A DNA stretch of 64,000 bases from Novisyntrophococcus fermenticellae (GCF_018866245.1 NZ_CP076458.1:1612001-1676000); one strand, 5' to 3'. Shown: positions 1 through 8,533, counted from the first letter of the stretch. Made by a program: numbers and translations. The notes: generated from the sequence alone by a model not told the origin.

Positions 1-1
1 C

Positions 2-499
2 TTCTTTGTTCCAAAGCCATTTACCCCCTTCCAGTGGGCTGCTATGAATACGAAGGATGAGTTTCTGGAAAAAGCCAAAATCGTAAAGGAAGAAGTTCGT
101 GCTCAGATAAACCAGAAAAGTATCAAATATAATTACCACGAGGCCGATGTTACCGTACTGGAGGGAATTCTGGCCCGTGGAGACAGAAGGCTGGGGCCAG
201 TCATATGGAGGGCATATGAAAATGGGGCTGTCTTCGATTCGTGGAGTGAGTATTTTAAAGAGGAGTATTGGAAGGAAGCCTTTGCATCCTGCGGAATTGA
301 TACGAGTTTTTATACCACAAGAGAACGCAGTACAGCGGAGATACTTCCCTGGGATTTCATCAACATCGGTGTAACAAAGGAGTTTTTGGCGCGGGAATGG
401 ACGGCTGCTAAAGAGGGAAACGTCACACCGAATTGCAGGATGAGATGTTCCGGCTGCGGTGGCAAAAACTATGGAGGAGGTGTCTGCTATGAAGGTTAG
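2..499 (+). CDS. C-terminal part of B12-binding-type radical SAM protein (TIGR03960-like), partial
   Basis: The reading frame is open from the window edge, so the gene starts upstream; the first internal ATG at 44 is not the true start. The visible 165 residues open with FVPKPFTPFQW, a stretch I recognise from the C-terminal part of the TIGR03960 radical-SAM family, and end in a cysteine-rich tail (CRMRCSGCGG). The SPASM/radical-SAM core with its CxxxCxxC motif lies outside the window. The exact substrate of this family is not settled. It overlaps the next gene by 11 bases, and the two are usual partners ahead of RNase E/G and rplU in Clostridia, which suggests translational coupling and a shared RNA or ribosome-related role. 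Confidence 0.85.
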   Translation, partial: FFVPKPFTPFQWAAMNTKDEFLEKAKIVKEEVRAQINQKSIKYNYHEADVTVLEGILARGDRRLGPVIWRAYENGAVFDSWSEYFKEEYWKEAFASCGIDTSFYTTRERSTAEILPWDFINIGVTKEFLAREWTAAKEGNVTPNCRMRCSGCGGKNYGGGVCYEG

Positions 500-1196
500 A
501 GTCAAATTTACGAAGACTGGATCCATGAAGTTCATCGGACACCTGGATATCATGCGATATTTTCAAAAGGCAGTGCGAAGGGCAAAGATTGATATCGCAT
601 ATTCTGAAGGCTATAGTCCACATATGATTATGTCATTTGCAGCACCATTAGGTGTAGGGGTGACCAGTGAGGGAGAATATTTCGATATGGAACTGCGCTC
701 AGCGGAATCCTCAGCAGAAATGGAACGGTGCATGAATGAAGCTATGGTGGAGGGCATGCATATTGTCAGTATCCACCGGATTCCGGAAGAAAAGTCCTCG
801 AATGCCATGGCATTGGTAGCTGCGGCAGATTATTTTGTCACTTTTCGAGAGGGGAAAGAATTTCCCGAAGGCTGGAAGGATCAACTTGATGATTTTCTTG
901 CACAGGAAGAGATTCTTTGTATAAAGCAGACGAAAAAAGGGGAAAAGGAAGTGGATATCCGCCCCTGGATTTATCGGATGGAGATTCGGGGAAATGGTAT
1001 CTTCATGAAGCTTTCCAGTGGGAGTGTGAAAAATTTGAAACCGGAAATGGTGATGCAGGCACTCTCTTCTTATCTGGGATACCAGCTGGAGGAATATGCA
1101 CTGATGATTCACAGAATCGAAATATATGCCAATTCAGTTGACGAAACAGAGGATAATCTGGTATCTCTAGAACGTTTAGGTGAAGAGATTGAGTAA
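489..1196 (+). CDS. Radical-SAM-associated protein, DUF2344/TIGR03936 family
   Basis: A 235-residue protein starting MKVRVKFTKTGSMKFIGHLD, typical of the DUF2344 family. In many bacteria this domain is fused to or sits next to the TIGR03960 radical-SAM protein. I place the start at 489 because a strong AGGAGG lies at 475-480, eight bases upstream; a longer in-frame start at 459 would put that site inside the gene. It overlaps the preceding radical-SAM gene and the following RNase gene, so the three are probably one translational unit. The biochemical role is unknown. No transmembrane segment or signal peptide is visible. Confidence 0.85.
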   Translation: MKVRVKFTKTGSMKFIGHLDIMRYFQKAVRRAKIDIAYSEGYSPHMIMSFAAPLGVGVTSEGEYFDMELRSAESSAEMERCMNEAMVEGMHIVSIHRIPEEKSSNAMALVAAADYFVTFREGKEFPEGWKDQLDDFLAQEEILCIKQTKKGEKEVDIRPWIYRMEIRGNGIFMKLSSGSVKNLKPEMVMQALSSYLGYQLEEYALMIHRIEIYANSVDETEDNLVSLERLGEEIE

Positions 1197-2373
1197 AATA
1201 TTAATTACACAGATGCCTTATAAAAATACAACGCTGCATGTAGCAGCACTTTCAGAGAAGAACAGAATTGTGGATTTATATGTACAAAAACAGGGAGAAG
1301 AACCCCTGTTGGGCAATATTTACGTGGGAAAGGTTGAGCGGGTCGCAAAGGATCTTAAAGCCGCGTTCGTTCGGATAAGTAAGGAGAAGGTCTGCTTTCT
1401 TCCCCTAAAAGAATGCCGGCATCCGGTTTATAAAATGCCGGGAAGGGAAGGGGAGCCTAAGGGAGGGGACGAACTGCTTGTACAGGTATCCAGGGAAGCA
1501 CTTAAGGAAAAATTGCCTTCCGTATCGGCTAACCTGAATTTCACAGGAAAATATCTTGTATTAACTACCGGAGAAACCGGTCTGGGGGTTTCTTCGAAGC
1601 TGGGTTTTAATGAAAAGCAGCGTTTAAAGGCACTGCTGTCTCCTCTTAAGGAAGAAGCGATTGGTATTATTGTGCGAACAAATGCTGCCAATGCTTCGGA
1701 TGAGCAGATTGTAGCAGAATATCAGGAACTACGCAAAACATGTGAGAAAGTTCTGGAATACGGAATCTCCCGTACCTGTTTTTCCTGTGTCAAAAAGGCT
1801 TTACCTCAGTGGGAGACACTGATCCAGAGCTTACCGGTAGAAAAGCTGGAAGAAATTGTTACGGATCAGCCCGGGGAGTATCAGGAACTGGAGCATTATC
1901 TGAGCAGATATCCTGAGGTATCACATGGCATTCTTCGCTTTTATGAGGATTCTATGTTTCCCATGTATAAGTGTTACCGTCTGGAGAAGGTCCTGGAAGA
2001 TGCTTTGAAGGAAAAAGTCTGGTTGAAATCCGGTGCTTTTCTGGTTATCCAGCATACAGAAGCATTTATTGCCATAGATGTGAATTCCGGAAAAGCGGAA
2101 ATGCATAGAAACCCCGAAGATATGCACCTTGGCATAAATCTGGAAGCGGTTCGCGAAATTGCATATCAACTGCGTCTGCGCCAGCTATCCGGTATTATTC
2201 TTATTGATTTTATCAATATGAAAAGCAGGGAACACAGACAGAAAGTGATACAGATGCTGGCAGAGTATCTGAAACAGGATCCGTCGCTGGCTGTTGTAGC
2301 CGATATGACGAAACTTCAGATTGTGGAAGTCACCAGACGAAAAACCAGGAAATGTTTGCAGGAGATTTTGTAG
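1189..2373 (+). CDS. rng: Ribonuclease E/G family endoribonuclease, short form
   Basis: Single-strand endoribonuclease of the RNase E/G family, acting in rRNA and mRNA processing. An N-terminal S1-like region (LLGNIYVGKVERV) is followed by the DNase-I-like catalytic core. The metal-binding residues are visible as AIDVNSG (Asp about 297, Asn 299) and ILIDFINM (Asp about 340). Counting from the TTG at 1189 gives 394 residues; AGGTGA at 1178-1183 is well placed for this TTG. A GTG at 1180 is the alternative and would give 397. The protein stops straight after the catalytic core and lacks the CPxC zinc-link and small domain of longer family members. The start overlaps the end of the DUF2344 gene. 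Confidence 0.88.
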   Translation: MSKILITQMPYKNTTLHVAALSEKNRIVDLYVQKQGEEPLLGNIYVGKVERVAKDLKAAFVRISKEKVCFLPLKECRHPVYKMPGREGEPKGGDELLVQVSREALKEKLPSVSANLNFTGKYLVLTTGETGLGVSSKLGFNEKQRLKALLSPLKEEAIGIIVRTNAANASDEQIVAEYQELRKTCEKVLEYGISRTCFSCVKKALPQWETLIQSLPVEKLEEIVTDQPGEYQELEHYLSRYPEVSHGILRFYEDSMFPMYKCYRLEKVLEDALKEKVWLKSGAFLVIQHTEAFIAIDVNSGKAEMHRNPEDMHLGINLEAVREIAYQLRLRQLSGIILIDFINMKSREHRQKVIQMLAEYLKQDPSLAVVADMTKLQIVEVTRRKTRKCLQEIL

Positions 2374-2394
2374 CTTTCCGAAAATGTTTTTTTG

Positions 2395-2403
2395 TGGTAT
2401 GAT
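2395..2403 (+). promoter_or_regulatory. Extended -10 promoter for degV
   Basis: TATGAT at 2398-2403 is preceded by TG one base upstream (2395-2396), the extended -10 form. The -35 region (TTTCCG, 2375-2380) is poor. It lies in the 82-base gap between the RNase gene and degV. Confidence 0.45.
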
Positions 2404-2455
2404 GATACCAGGGTTAAAACAGGGGTCAAGAGTATTTACTTTAAGGAGGAATTTT

Positions 2456-3328
2456 ATGCCGGACATAGCAATTGTAACCGACAGTAATAGTGGGATTACA
2501 CAGGCAGAGGCAACAAAGCTTGGTATCGTTGTACTTCCGATGCCATTTTTTATTGATGAAAACATACATTTTGAGGGGATTGATCTGAGCCAGGCGGAGT
2601 TTTACGACTTTCTTAAACAAGAAGTTTCTGTCTCTACTTCCCAGCCATCGCCGGGAGATGTGATGGACCTGTGGCAGGACCTCCTGAAAGAGCATGAAGA
2701 AATTATCTATATTCCTATGTCCAGCGGCCTCTCCGCTTCCTGCGCAACATCCATGGCTCTGGCTGCAGATTTTGATAACCGTGTATTTGTAGTTGATAAT
2801 AAACGAATATCCGTAACCCAGCGCCAGTCTGTTCTGGATGCCTTAAGTCTTGCCAAAGCAGGACGGACCGGGAAACAGATTAAAGAAACTTTAGAAAAGA
2901 ATGCTATGGAGGCCAGTATCTATCTGATGGTTGATACTTTGCAATATCTGAAAAAAGGGGGACGTATCACTCCTGCGGCTGCTATGATCGGCACTGTGTT
3001 GAACCTGAAGCCGGTTCTGACCATCCAGGGAGACAAGCTGGATGCATATGCCAAGGTGAGGGGAGTCAGACAGGCCAGAAAAGTCATGCTGGAAGCTATG
3101 AAAAAAGATATGCAGAATCGATTTGCGGAGCCACTTTCAAAGGGGCACATGAGCATGCAGATTGCATACTCTTACGGCCAGGACGAGGCTGTAAAAGCCT
3201 GGCGTGCGGAGGTACAGGATGCTTTCCCGGATATGGAAATCAGCGAATCGCTGTTGGCTTTAAGTATCGTATGTCATACGGGACCGGGAATTCTGGCGGT
3301 TGCCTGTTCAAAAAAGCCTGCGATATAG
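2456..3328 (+). CDS. DegV family fatty-acid-binding protein
   Basis: A 290-residue DegV/EDD-fold protein. Family members bind a fatty acid such as palmitate, and FakB proteins of this family present the lipid to the kinase FakA. Visible family signatures are the N-terminal VTDSNSGIT, SSGLSAS around residue 90 and GTVLNLKPVLTI in the second domain. The start at 2456 has AGGAGG at 2444-2449; an in-frame extension back to 2321 would run into the RNase gene. It has its own promoter candidate and a strong promoter follows it, so it is probably a single-gene unit. No fakA is visible in the window, so a FakB role is an inference. Confidence 0.85.
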   Translation: MPDIAIVTDSNSGITQAEATKLGIVVLPMPFFIDENIHFEGIDLSQAEFYDFLKQEVSVSTSQPSPGDVMDLWQDLLKEHEEIIYIPMSSGLSASCATSMALAADFDNRVFVVDNKRISVTQRQSVLDALSLAKAGRTGKQIKETLEKNAMEASIYLMVDTLQYLKKGGRITPAAAMIGTVLNLKPVLTIQGDKLDAYAKVRGVRQARKVMLEAMKKDMQNRFAEPLSKGHMSMQIAYSYGQDEAVKAWRAEVQDAFPDMEISESLLALSIVCHTGPGILAVACSKKPAI

Positions 3329-3347
3329 AAAAAAATTTTTGATTTTA

Positions 3348-3376
3348 TTGACATTTTTGTAAAGCTCTGTTATGAT
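3348..3376 (+). promoter_or_regulatory. Strong sigma-A promoter for the rplU operon
   Basis: TTGACA at 3348-3353, a 17-base spacer and TATGAT at 3371-3376. This is one of the best consensus promoters in the window and sits about 90 bases upstream of rplU, leaving an untranslated leader. Confidence 0.8.
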
Positions 3377-3382
3377 TTACAA

Positions 3383-3464
3383 GTATGCCGCACGGAGAGG
3401 TAAAAGTGTTGTCTTTTGAGCGACCACCGAATCCGGCGAGTAATGATAATAGGAGGTGTGCCAT
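3383..3464 (+). ncRNA. Probable L21 leader (ribosomal protein autoregulatory leader)
   Basis: About 80 untranslated bases lie between the predicted transcription start (about 3383) and the rplU start codon. They contain short self-complementary blocks and end in AGGAGGTG at 3451-3458. A structured L21 leader upstream of rplU is well known in Firmicutes. I infer the identity from position and did not match a covariance model. Confidence 0.6.
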
Positions 3465-3770
3465 ATGTACGCAATTATTGCAACAGGTGGTAAACAGTAC
3501 AAAGTAGCCGAAGGCGATATCATTAACGTAGAAAAGCTTGGTGTTGAAGCTGGTGAAACTGTTACATTTGACAATGTACTTGCAGTAAACAACGAAAGAC
3601 TCAAAGTTGGATCTGAAGTAGCCGATGCCAACGTAACTGCTTCCGTCGTAAAGAACGGAAAAGCAAAAAAAGTTGTGGTTTACAAGTACAAGAGAAAAAC
3701 CGGTTACCACAAGAAGAACGGTCACAGACAGCAGTATACACAAGTTAAGATTGATAAAATCAACGCTTAA
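3465..3770 (+). CDS. rplU: 50S ribosomal protein L21
   Basis: A 101-residue L21 protein of the large ribosomal subunit, beginning [14 protein letters not shown] and ending in the typical basic [13 protein letters not shown] and FTQVKI-like (YTQVKIDKI) signature that contacts 23S rRNA. The start at 3465 is set by AGGAGGTG at 3451-3458; a GTG at 3456 inside that site is not used. It is the first gene of the rplU-prp-rpmA operon and is probably autoregulated through the leader in front of it. Confidence 0.97.
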   Translation: MYAIIATGGKQYKVAEGDIINVEKLGVEAGETVTFDNVLAVNNERLKVGSEVADANVTASVVKNGKAKKVVVYKYKRKTGYHKKNGHRQQYTQVKIDKINA

Positions 3771-3781
3771 CAGGTGCATGT

Positions 3782-4114
3782 ATGACGAAAGTAACGTTTT
3801 ATCAGAATTCAGATTTAGAATATGTTGGTTTTACGGTAGAGGGTCACGCAGGTTTTGCAGATAAAGGCGAGGATATTATATGTTCTGCCATCAGCGCACT
3901 GGTGACGAATGCCATTAACTCGATAGAAGCTTTTACAGAAGATGATTTTACCGTGGATGCGGACGAGGATTCGGCATGTATCAGATTTTCCATGGAGGGC
4001 AGTCATTCGAAAGAGGCCGATTTATTAATAAGATCCCTGATTCTTGGACTTCAGGGAATTGAAGATGATGAAACAAACCGTAATTTTATTGATATCATTT
4101 TCGAGGAGGTGTAA
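3782..4114 (+). CDS. prp: Ribosomal-processing cysteine protease Prp
   Basis: A 110-residue cysteine protease that removes the N-terminal extension of ribosomal protein L27. The catalytic His and Cys are visible in [18 protein letters not shown] (His about 22, Cys about 34). The gene lies between rplU and rpmA, the standard arrangement in Firmicutes that make an extended L27. The rpmA ribosome binding site (GAGGAGGT, 4103-4110) is inside its last codons, which implies translational coupling. The substrate motif is present in the downstream L27 precursor, so the enzyme and its target are both intact here. Confidence 0.93.
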   Translation: MTKVTFYQNSDLEYVGFTVEGHAGFADKGEDIICSAISALVTNAINSIEAFTEDDFTVDADEDSACIRFSMEGSHSKEADLLIRSLILGLQGIEDDETNRNFIDIIFEEV

Positions 4115-4118
4115 AACC

Positions 4119-4403
4119 ATGTTACAGATGAACCTTCAATTTTTCGCTCATAAAAAGGGAGTCGGTTCTACCAGAAATGGCAGAGATTCCGAATCTAAGA
4201 GACTGGGCGCAAAAAGAGCTGACGGACAGTTTGTAAAAGCTGGAAATATTCTTTACAGACAGCGCGGAACCAAGATCCATCCAGGTGAAAACGTTGGACG
4301 CGGTAAAGACGATACTCTGTTTGCAACTGCAGACGGTGTTGTAAGATTCCAGAGAAAAGGAAGAGACAAAAAACAGGTTTCTGTTCTTCCGGTAGCTGAA
4401 TAA
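4119..4403 (+). CDS. rpmA: 50S ribosomal protein L27 precursor
   Basis: A 94-residue L27 with the N-terminal extension MLQMNLQFF before [15 protein letters not shown]. In Staphylococcus and other Firmicutes the extension is cut between Phe and Ala by Prp, so that the mature N-terminus can reach the peptidyl transferase centre. The start at 4119 is fixed by GAGGAGGT at 4103-4110; the upstream in-frame ATG at 4044 lies within prp. It is the last gene of the operon and is followed by a hairpin. Confidence 0.97.
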   Translation: MLQMNLQFFAHKKGVGSTRNGRDSESKRLGAKRADGQFVKAGNILYRQRGTKIHPGENVGRGKDDTLFATADGVVRFQRKGRDKKQVSVLPVAE

Positions 4404-4415
4404 ATAAGCATATGG

Positions 4416-4450
4416 CGGCTTCAAATCCTCAGGATTTGGGGCCGTTGTTT
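4416..4450 (+). terminator. Terminator-like hairpin after rpmA
   Basis: CGGCTTCAAATCC (4416-4428) and GGATTTGGGGCCG (4432-4444) pair except for the TT/GG positions, with a 3-base loop, followed by a T-rich stretch (TTGTTTGGTT). It marks the probable end of the rplU-prp-rpmA transcript. Confidence 0.6.
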
Positions 4451-4482
4451 GGTTGCCGCCGGAAAAGTTTTCATTTAAATAT

Positions 4483-4511
4483 TTGTATTTGTGAATCTTT
4501 TCTAGTATAAT
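4483..4511 (+). promoter_or_regulatory. Promoter for obgE and downstream genes
   Basis: TTGTAT at 4483-4488, a 17-base spacer and a perfect TATAAT at 4506-4511, about 97 bases upstream of obgE and just after the rpmA hairpin. Confidence 0.6.
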
Positions 4512-4607
4512 TAGGTAGATTGGATAGACTATTGTTAAGTATATCTTTTTATGTATAGAGTTTTTTGCGGGCAACTGTGAGGAGCGAAGAAAAACAGGAG
4601 GATTTTT

Positions 4608-5906
4608 ATGTTTGCAGACAGAGCCAGGATTATCATCCGGTCCGGCAAGGGAGGAGATGGGCATGTGAGTTTCCGCAGGGAATTATATGTGCCTAATGGC
4701 GGTCCGGATGGAGGAGATGGCGGTAAAGGCGGCGATGTCATCTTTGAAGTAGATAAAGGGCTGAATACCCTTGTTGACTTTAGATATAAGAGGAAGTTCC
4801 ACGCCCAGGATGGCGAGGAGGGTGGAAAAAAAAGATGTCACGGGAAGAATGGCCGGGATATTGTATTAAAAGTGCCGGAAGGTACCGTAATTATGGAGGC
4901 TGGAAGCCGTAAAGTAATTGCAGATATGTCAGAGGGGAACAGCCGCCAGGTTGTCTTAAGGGGCGGTCAGGGAGGCAATGGAAATATGCATTATGCCACA
5001 GCGACCATGCAGGTTCCCAAGTATGCGCAGCCTGGAAAACCGTCCCAGGAACTGGAGATTGTGTTGGAACTGAAGGTGATAGCAGACGTGGGTCTGGTTG
5101 GATTCCCAAATGTAGGGAAGTCGACGTTACTTTCCAGAGTGACAAATGCGGATCCGAAAATTGCCAATTATCATTTTACCACCATTCACCCAAATCTCGG
5201 GGTGGTGGATCTGGAAGGCTGTAAGGGATTCGTAATTGCGGATATTCCCGGCCTGATTGAAGGTGCATCGGAAGGTGTTGGCCTGGGACATGAGTTTTTA
5301 AGGCATATAGAAAGAACCAGAGTATTGATTCATCTTGTAGATGCCGCAGGGACAGAGGGCAGAGATCCGGTGGAAGATATCTATAAGATTAACAAAGAAC
5401 TGGAAAGCTATAATGCGGAAATTGCCGCACGTCCGCAGGTGATTGCAGCCAATAAGATCGATGCAATTTATGTGGAAGAGGGTGAACCCGACCCGATAGA
5501 AAAGCTGAAAAATGAATTTGAATCCCAGGGAATTCGGGTATTTCCTGTATCCGCTGTCTCCGGAAAGGGAGTAAAGGAGCTTTTATATTATGTGCAGGAG
5601 CTTCTCGATACGCTTCCACAGGAAAAGATGGTTTTTGAGCAGGAATTCTTCCCGGAGGATGAATTAATGATTGAGGAGCTTCCATTTACGGTTACACAGG
5701 ATGAGGAGAACGAGCATCTTTTTATCGTGGAAGGCCCAAGAATTGAAAAGATGCTGGGTTACACAAATCTGGATTCTGAAAAGGGCTTTGTGTTTTTCCA
5801 GAAATTTCTGAAGGATAGTGGTATTCTGGAGGAACTGGAATCCGCCGGAATTCTTGAAGGAGATACTGTACAGATGTATGGCCTTCAATTTGATTATTAT
5901 AAATAA
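4608..5906 (+). CDS. obgE: GTPase Obg
   Basis: A 432-residue GTPase needed for 50S subunit assembly and linked to stringent and cell-cycle control. It has the glycine-rich Obg fold at residues about 1-158 (many GGxGG repeats), then the G domain with GFPNVGKST (G1), DIPGLIEGA (G3), NKID (G4) and SAVSG (G5), and a C-terminal OCT domain from about 340. The ATG at 4608 has AGGAGG eleven bases upstream. It heads a run of ribosome and tRNA-related genes (yhbY, nadD, yqeK, rsfS) in a conserved Firmicute order. Confidence 0.97.
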   Translation: MFADRARIIIRSGKGGDGHVSFRRELYVPNGGPDGGDGGKGGDVIFEVDKGLNTLVDFRYKRKFHAQDGEEGGKKRCHGKNGRDIVLKVPEGTVIMEAGSRKVIADMSEGNSRQVVLRGGQGGNGNMHYATATMQVPKYAQPGKPSQELEIVLELKVIADVGLVGFPNVGKSTLLSRVTNADPKIANYHFTTIHPNLGVVDLEGCKGFVIADIPGLIEGASEGVGLGHEFLRHIERTRVLIHLVDAAGTEGRDPVEDIYKINKELESYNAEIAARPQVIAANKIDAIYVEEGEPDPIEKLKNEFESQGIRVFPVSAVSGKGVKELLYYVQELLDTLPQEKMVFEQEFFPEDELMIEELPFTVTQDEENEHLFIVEGPRIEKMLGYTNLDSEKGFVFFQKFLKDSGILEELESAGILEGDTVQMYGLQFDYYK

Positions 5907-5929
5907 GGTTACTATGAGGAGATAATTAT

Positions 5930-6223
5930 ATGACAAGTAAGCAAAGAGCTTATTTAAAAGGATTGGCGATGAATATAGATCCGGTTCTGCAGATTGGAAA
6001 ATCTGCACTGACACCAGAATTCACTACATCTGCGGCAGAGGCATTAGAAGCAAGGGAACTGATTAAAATCAGTGTTCTTCAAAACTGTATGGAGGATCCA
6101 AAAACTATGGCTCAGATGCTGGCAGAGCGCACCGGATCGCAGGTTGTGCAGGTAATCGGGAAGAAAATCGTTCTTTATAAAGAAGGAAAAAAAGAGAAAA
6201 GGAAAATTGAACTGCCAAAATAA
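5930..6223 (+). CDS. yhbY: YhbY/CRS1-type RNA-binding protein
   Basis: A 97-residue single CRM (YhbY) domain protein with a KH-like fold that associates with pre-50S particles. The opening MTSKQRAYLKGLAMNI and the GKSALTPEF segment are typical, and the C-terminus is lysine-rich. It lies 23 bases after obgE, consistent with a shared role in large-subunit assembly. AGGAGA precedes the start. Confidence 0.93.
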   Translation: MTSKQRAYLKGLAMNIDPVLQIGKSALTPEFTTSAAEALEARELIKISVLQNCMEDPKTMAQMLAERTGSQVVQVIGKKIVLYKEGKKEKRKIELPK

Positions 6224-6242
6224 CGGCAGAATTGAATCGCCT

Positions 6243-6854
6243 ATGAAAAACAGAATCGGAATCATGGGAGGAACTTTTGATCCTATTCATATCGGACATC
6301 TGATACTGGGGGAGGCAGCATACGAACAATTTGGACTGGATGAGGTATGGTTTATGCCGGCCGGGAATCCTCCTCACAAGAGAAACAGGGCAGGATGTGC
6401 CAGTGATGCGCAGAGAACAGAGATGGTGAGGATGGCTATTGCCTCGAATCCTCATTTTGTCCTGTCTCTGGAAGAGATGAATGAAGATGGATATAGTTAT
6501 ACCTATCGTACATTGGAGCGTTTAACCACGGTTTATCCTGAGGCAGACTTCTATTTTATAATCGGAGCTGACTCCTTGTTTGATTTTGATACCTGGAGGG
6601 AGCCTCAGCGGATAGCGGATGCCTGTAATATCGTGGTTGCGACCAGAAACCAGATTAGTTCCGAGACATTTGACAAAGTTCTTGAAGAACGCAGGAACCA
6701 GTTTCACGGTTGTTTCCTGAAACTGGATACACCAAATTTAGACATCGCATCCAAGACTATACGCAGTTGGATAAGAAGTCATAAGACGACCAGGTATTAT
6801 CTGCCTGAAGAAGTGCAAAGATATATTATGAAAAACAAGATTTACGAGGTATAG
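6243..6854 (+). CDS. nadD: Nicotinate-nucleotide adenylyltransferase
   Basis: A 203-residue enzyme that adenylates nicotinate mononucleotide to deamido-NAD in NAD synthesis. The nucleotidyltransferase motif is GGTFDPIHIGHL (HIGH) at the N-terminus, and the second motif is near residue 175 (IASKTIRSWI, the SxTxxR region). I use the ATG at 6243, where the conserved sequence begins; a TTG at 6207 in the end of yhbY is an alternative, and neither has a strong ribosome binding site. It is followed after 3 bases by yqeK, its usual neighbour. Confidence 0.93.
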   Translation: MKNRIGIMGGTFDPIHIGHLILGEAAYEQFGLDEVWFMPAGNPPHKRNRAGCASDAQRTEMVRMAIASNPHFVLSLEEMNEDGYSYTYRTLERLTTVYPEADFYFIIGADSLFDFDTWREPQRIADACNIVVATRNQISSETFDKVLEERRNQFHGCFLKLDTPNLDIASKTIRSWIRSHKTTRYYLPEEVQRYIMKNKIYEV

Positions 6855-6857
6855 AAG

Positions 6858-7454
6858 ATGGACGCTCCAAGATACGACTTGATAAGAATAGAAAATCGTT
6901 TGAAGAGAAAACTGGATAAAAAGCGGTTTCTGCATACGGAAGGTGTTATGTATACAGCCTCGGCACTGGCTATGGCTCACGCTCTCGACATTCATAAGGC
7001 CCAGACTGCGGGCTTGCTTCATGATTGTGCAAAATGTATCCCTGACAGAAAAAAGCTGGTATTATGCAAAAAGTTCCAGATCCCGGTATCGTCTTTTGAA
7101 GCTGAAAATCCTTCCTTGCTGCATGCAAAACTCGGGGCGTATCTGGCTAAAGCTGAATATGGTGTTACCGATCCCGATATCTTAAGTGCCATCACCTGGC
7201 ATACAACAGGGAAACAGGATATGTCGGAGCTGGAAGAAATTATCTATATTGCAGACTATATTGAACCTGGACGGAATCAGGCTCCCAATCTTGCAGAAAT
7301 CAGAAAACTGGCTTTTCAGGATATGAACGAATGCATGTATCATATTCTGAAAGACACAATCCGGTTTTTGAAGGAGAAGCCAAATTCCATGGATGATACC
7401 ACAGAAGAAGCCTATCTATACTACAGTAATTATCATAATAGCAGAGAAGAATGA
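6858..7454 (+). CDS. yqeK: HD-domain hydrolase YqeK (symmetrical Ap4A hydrolase)
   Basis: A 198-residue HD-superfamily protein. The metal ligands are visible as RFLHTEGV (His), LLHDCAK (His-Asp) and ITWHTTG, with DYIEPGR as the distal Asp. YqeK proteins hydrolyse diadenosine tetraphosphate to two ADP. It sits three bases after nadD and just before rsfS, the conserved Firmicute arrangement. Confidence 0.9.
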   Translation: MDAPRYDLIRIENRLKRKLDKKRFLHTEGVMYTASALAMAHALDIHKAQTAGLLHDCAKCIPDRKKLVLCKKFQIPVSSFEAENPSLLHAKLGAYLAKAEYGVTDPDILSAITWHTTGKQDMSELEEIIYIADYIEPGRNQAPNLAEIRKLAFQDMNECMYHILKDTIRFLKEKPNSMDDTTEEAYLYYSNYHNSREE

Positions 7455-7464
7455 GGTATTTTAG

Positions 7465-7815
7465 ATGAATCAATCAAAAGAAATGACACGAATTGCAATT
7501 GAAGCCCTGGAAGATAAAAAGGCCGCTGATATAAAGATTATCGACATTGAGCATATATCTACCCTTGCAGATTATTTTATTATTGCAAGTGGTACAAACC
7601 GTAATCAGGTACAGGCTATGTCCGATAATGTAGAAGAGGCGTTAAGCAAGGCCGGTTATGAGCCGAAACAGATTGAAGGGTATCAGAATGCAAATTGGGT
7701 TCTGATTGACTATGGTGATATCGTCCTTCATATATTTGATGAGGAAAACCGGTTGTTTTATGATTTGGAACGTATCTGGCGGGATGGGAAAGTAGTGGAA
7801 AAAGAGAAAATATAA
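7465..7815 (+). CDS. rsfS: Ribosomal silencing factor RsfS
   Basis: A 116-residue RsfS/Iojap protein that binds L14 and blocks subunit joining when nutrients are short. Typical residues are DYFIIASGTNRNQVQAM in the core and WVLIDYGDIVLHIFDEENR toward the end. It is the last gene of the obg run and is followed directly by a strong bidirectional hairpin. Confidence 0.95.
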   Translation: MNQSKEMTRIAIEALEDKKAADIKIIDIEHISTLADYFIIASGTNRNQVQAMSDNVEEALSKAGYEPKQIEGYQNANWVLIDYGDIVLHIFDEENRLFYDLERIWRDGKVVEKEKI

Positions 7816-7828
7816 ATACTGCGAAGAA

Positions 7829-7866
7829 AGCGGCTCGAATGAACATAAATCATTCGGGCCGCTGCT
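7829..7866. terminator. Bidirectional terminator between rsfS and lexA
   Basis: AGCGGCTCGAATG (7829-7841) pairs with CATTCGGGCCGCT (7851-7863) around a 9-base loop, with A-rich sequence before and T-rich sequence after. It lies between two convergent genes and can end transcripts from both sides. Confidence 0.8.
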
Positions 7867-7876
7867 TATTTCAAGA

Positions 7877-8533
7877 TTATCTGAAAAATCGAAAGACTCC
7901 AATCACCTTTCCCAGAATTTGAAGTTCCCCATATACCAGAATTGGATCCATCGTGTCGTTCTCAGGTTGAAGCCTGTAATATCCATTCTCTTTAAAGTAG
8001 GTTTTTACAGTAGCAGAATCATCTACCATAGCAACTACCATATCACCATTCGATGCTGTGGTCCTCTTTTCAACCAATACAAAGTCACCACTCAGGATGC
8101 CGGCATTAATCATGCTTTCTCCTTTTACCTGGAGTAAAAATGTTTCCGCATTTGGGAGATGAGAAACGGGTATGGGCATATATTCAGTGATATTCTCCAC
8201 TGCCAGCAGGGGCTGACCTGCTGCAACGGTACCAAGCACCGGAACCTGAACCAGTTCCAGCTCCGGTGTAGGTTCCCCACTTTCAAATTGTTCTATGCGC
8301 GTACGGTTGAACTCCTCATCCGTAATTTCAATTGCACGCGGAAGAGAGGGGTCTCTGCGGATAAAACCATTCTTTTCCAATGTTTCAAGATGCGCGTGTA
8401 CAGATGAAGTTGATTTCAAATCAACTGCTCTGCAGATTTCCCGTACAGAAGGCGGAAAACCACGGGTGATAATCGTATTTTTTAAATAATCCAAAATTTC
8501 CTGCTGCTTTTTGCTGATCTTGCCATAAGCCAT
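7877..8533 (-). CDS. lexA: LexA repressor
   Basis: A 218-residue SOS repressor. The N-terminal winged helix-turn-helix is at about 25-58 (PPSVREICRAVDLKSTSSVH). The self-cleavage site is Ala105-Gly106 (TVAAGQP). The catalytic dyad is Ser140 (GESM) and Lys177 (ATVKTYF). All residues needed for RecA-stimulated autocleavage are present. The gene has its own promoter and a LexA-box-like sequence overlapping the -35 side, so it is probably autoregulated. Confidence 0.96.
   Translation of the reverse strand: MAYGKISKKQQEILDYLKNTIITRGFPPSVREICRAVDLKSTSSVHAHLETLEKNGFIRRDPSLPRAIEITDEEFNRTRIEQFESGEPTPELELVQVPVLGTVAAGQPLLAVENITEYMPIPVSHLPNAETFLLQVKGESMINAGILSGDFVLVEKRTTASNGDMVVAMVDDSATVKTYFKENGYYRLQPENDTMDPILVYGELQILGKVIGVFRFFR

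Noticed and set aside
3345..3779. Long minus-strand frame opposite rplU
   Set aside because: It lies wholly opposite a certain ribosomal protein gene and its promoter/leader and has no family features.
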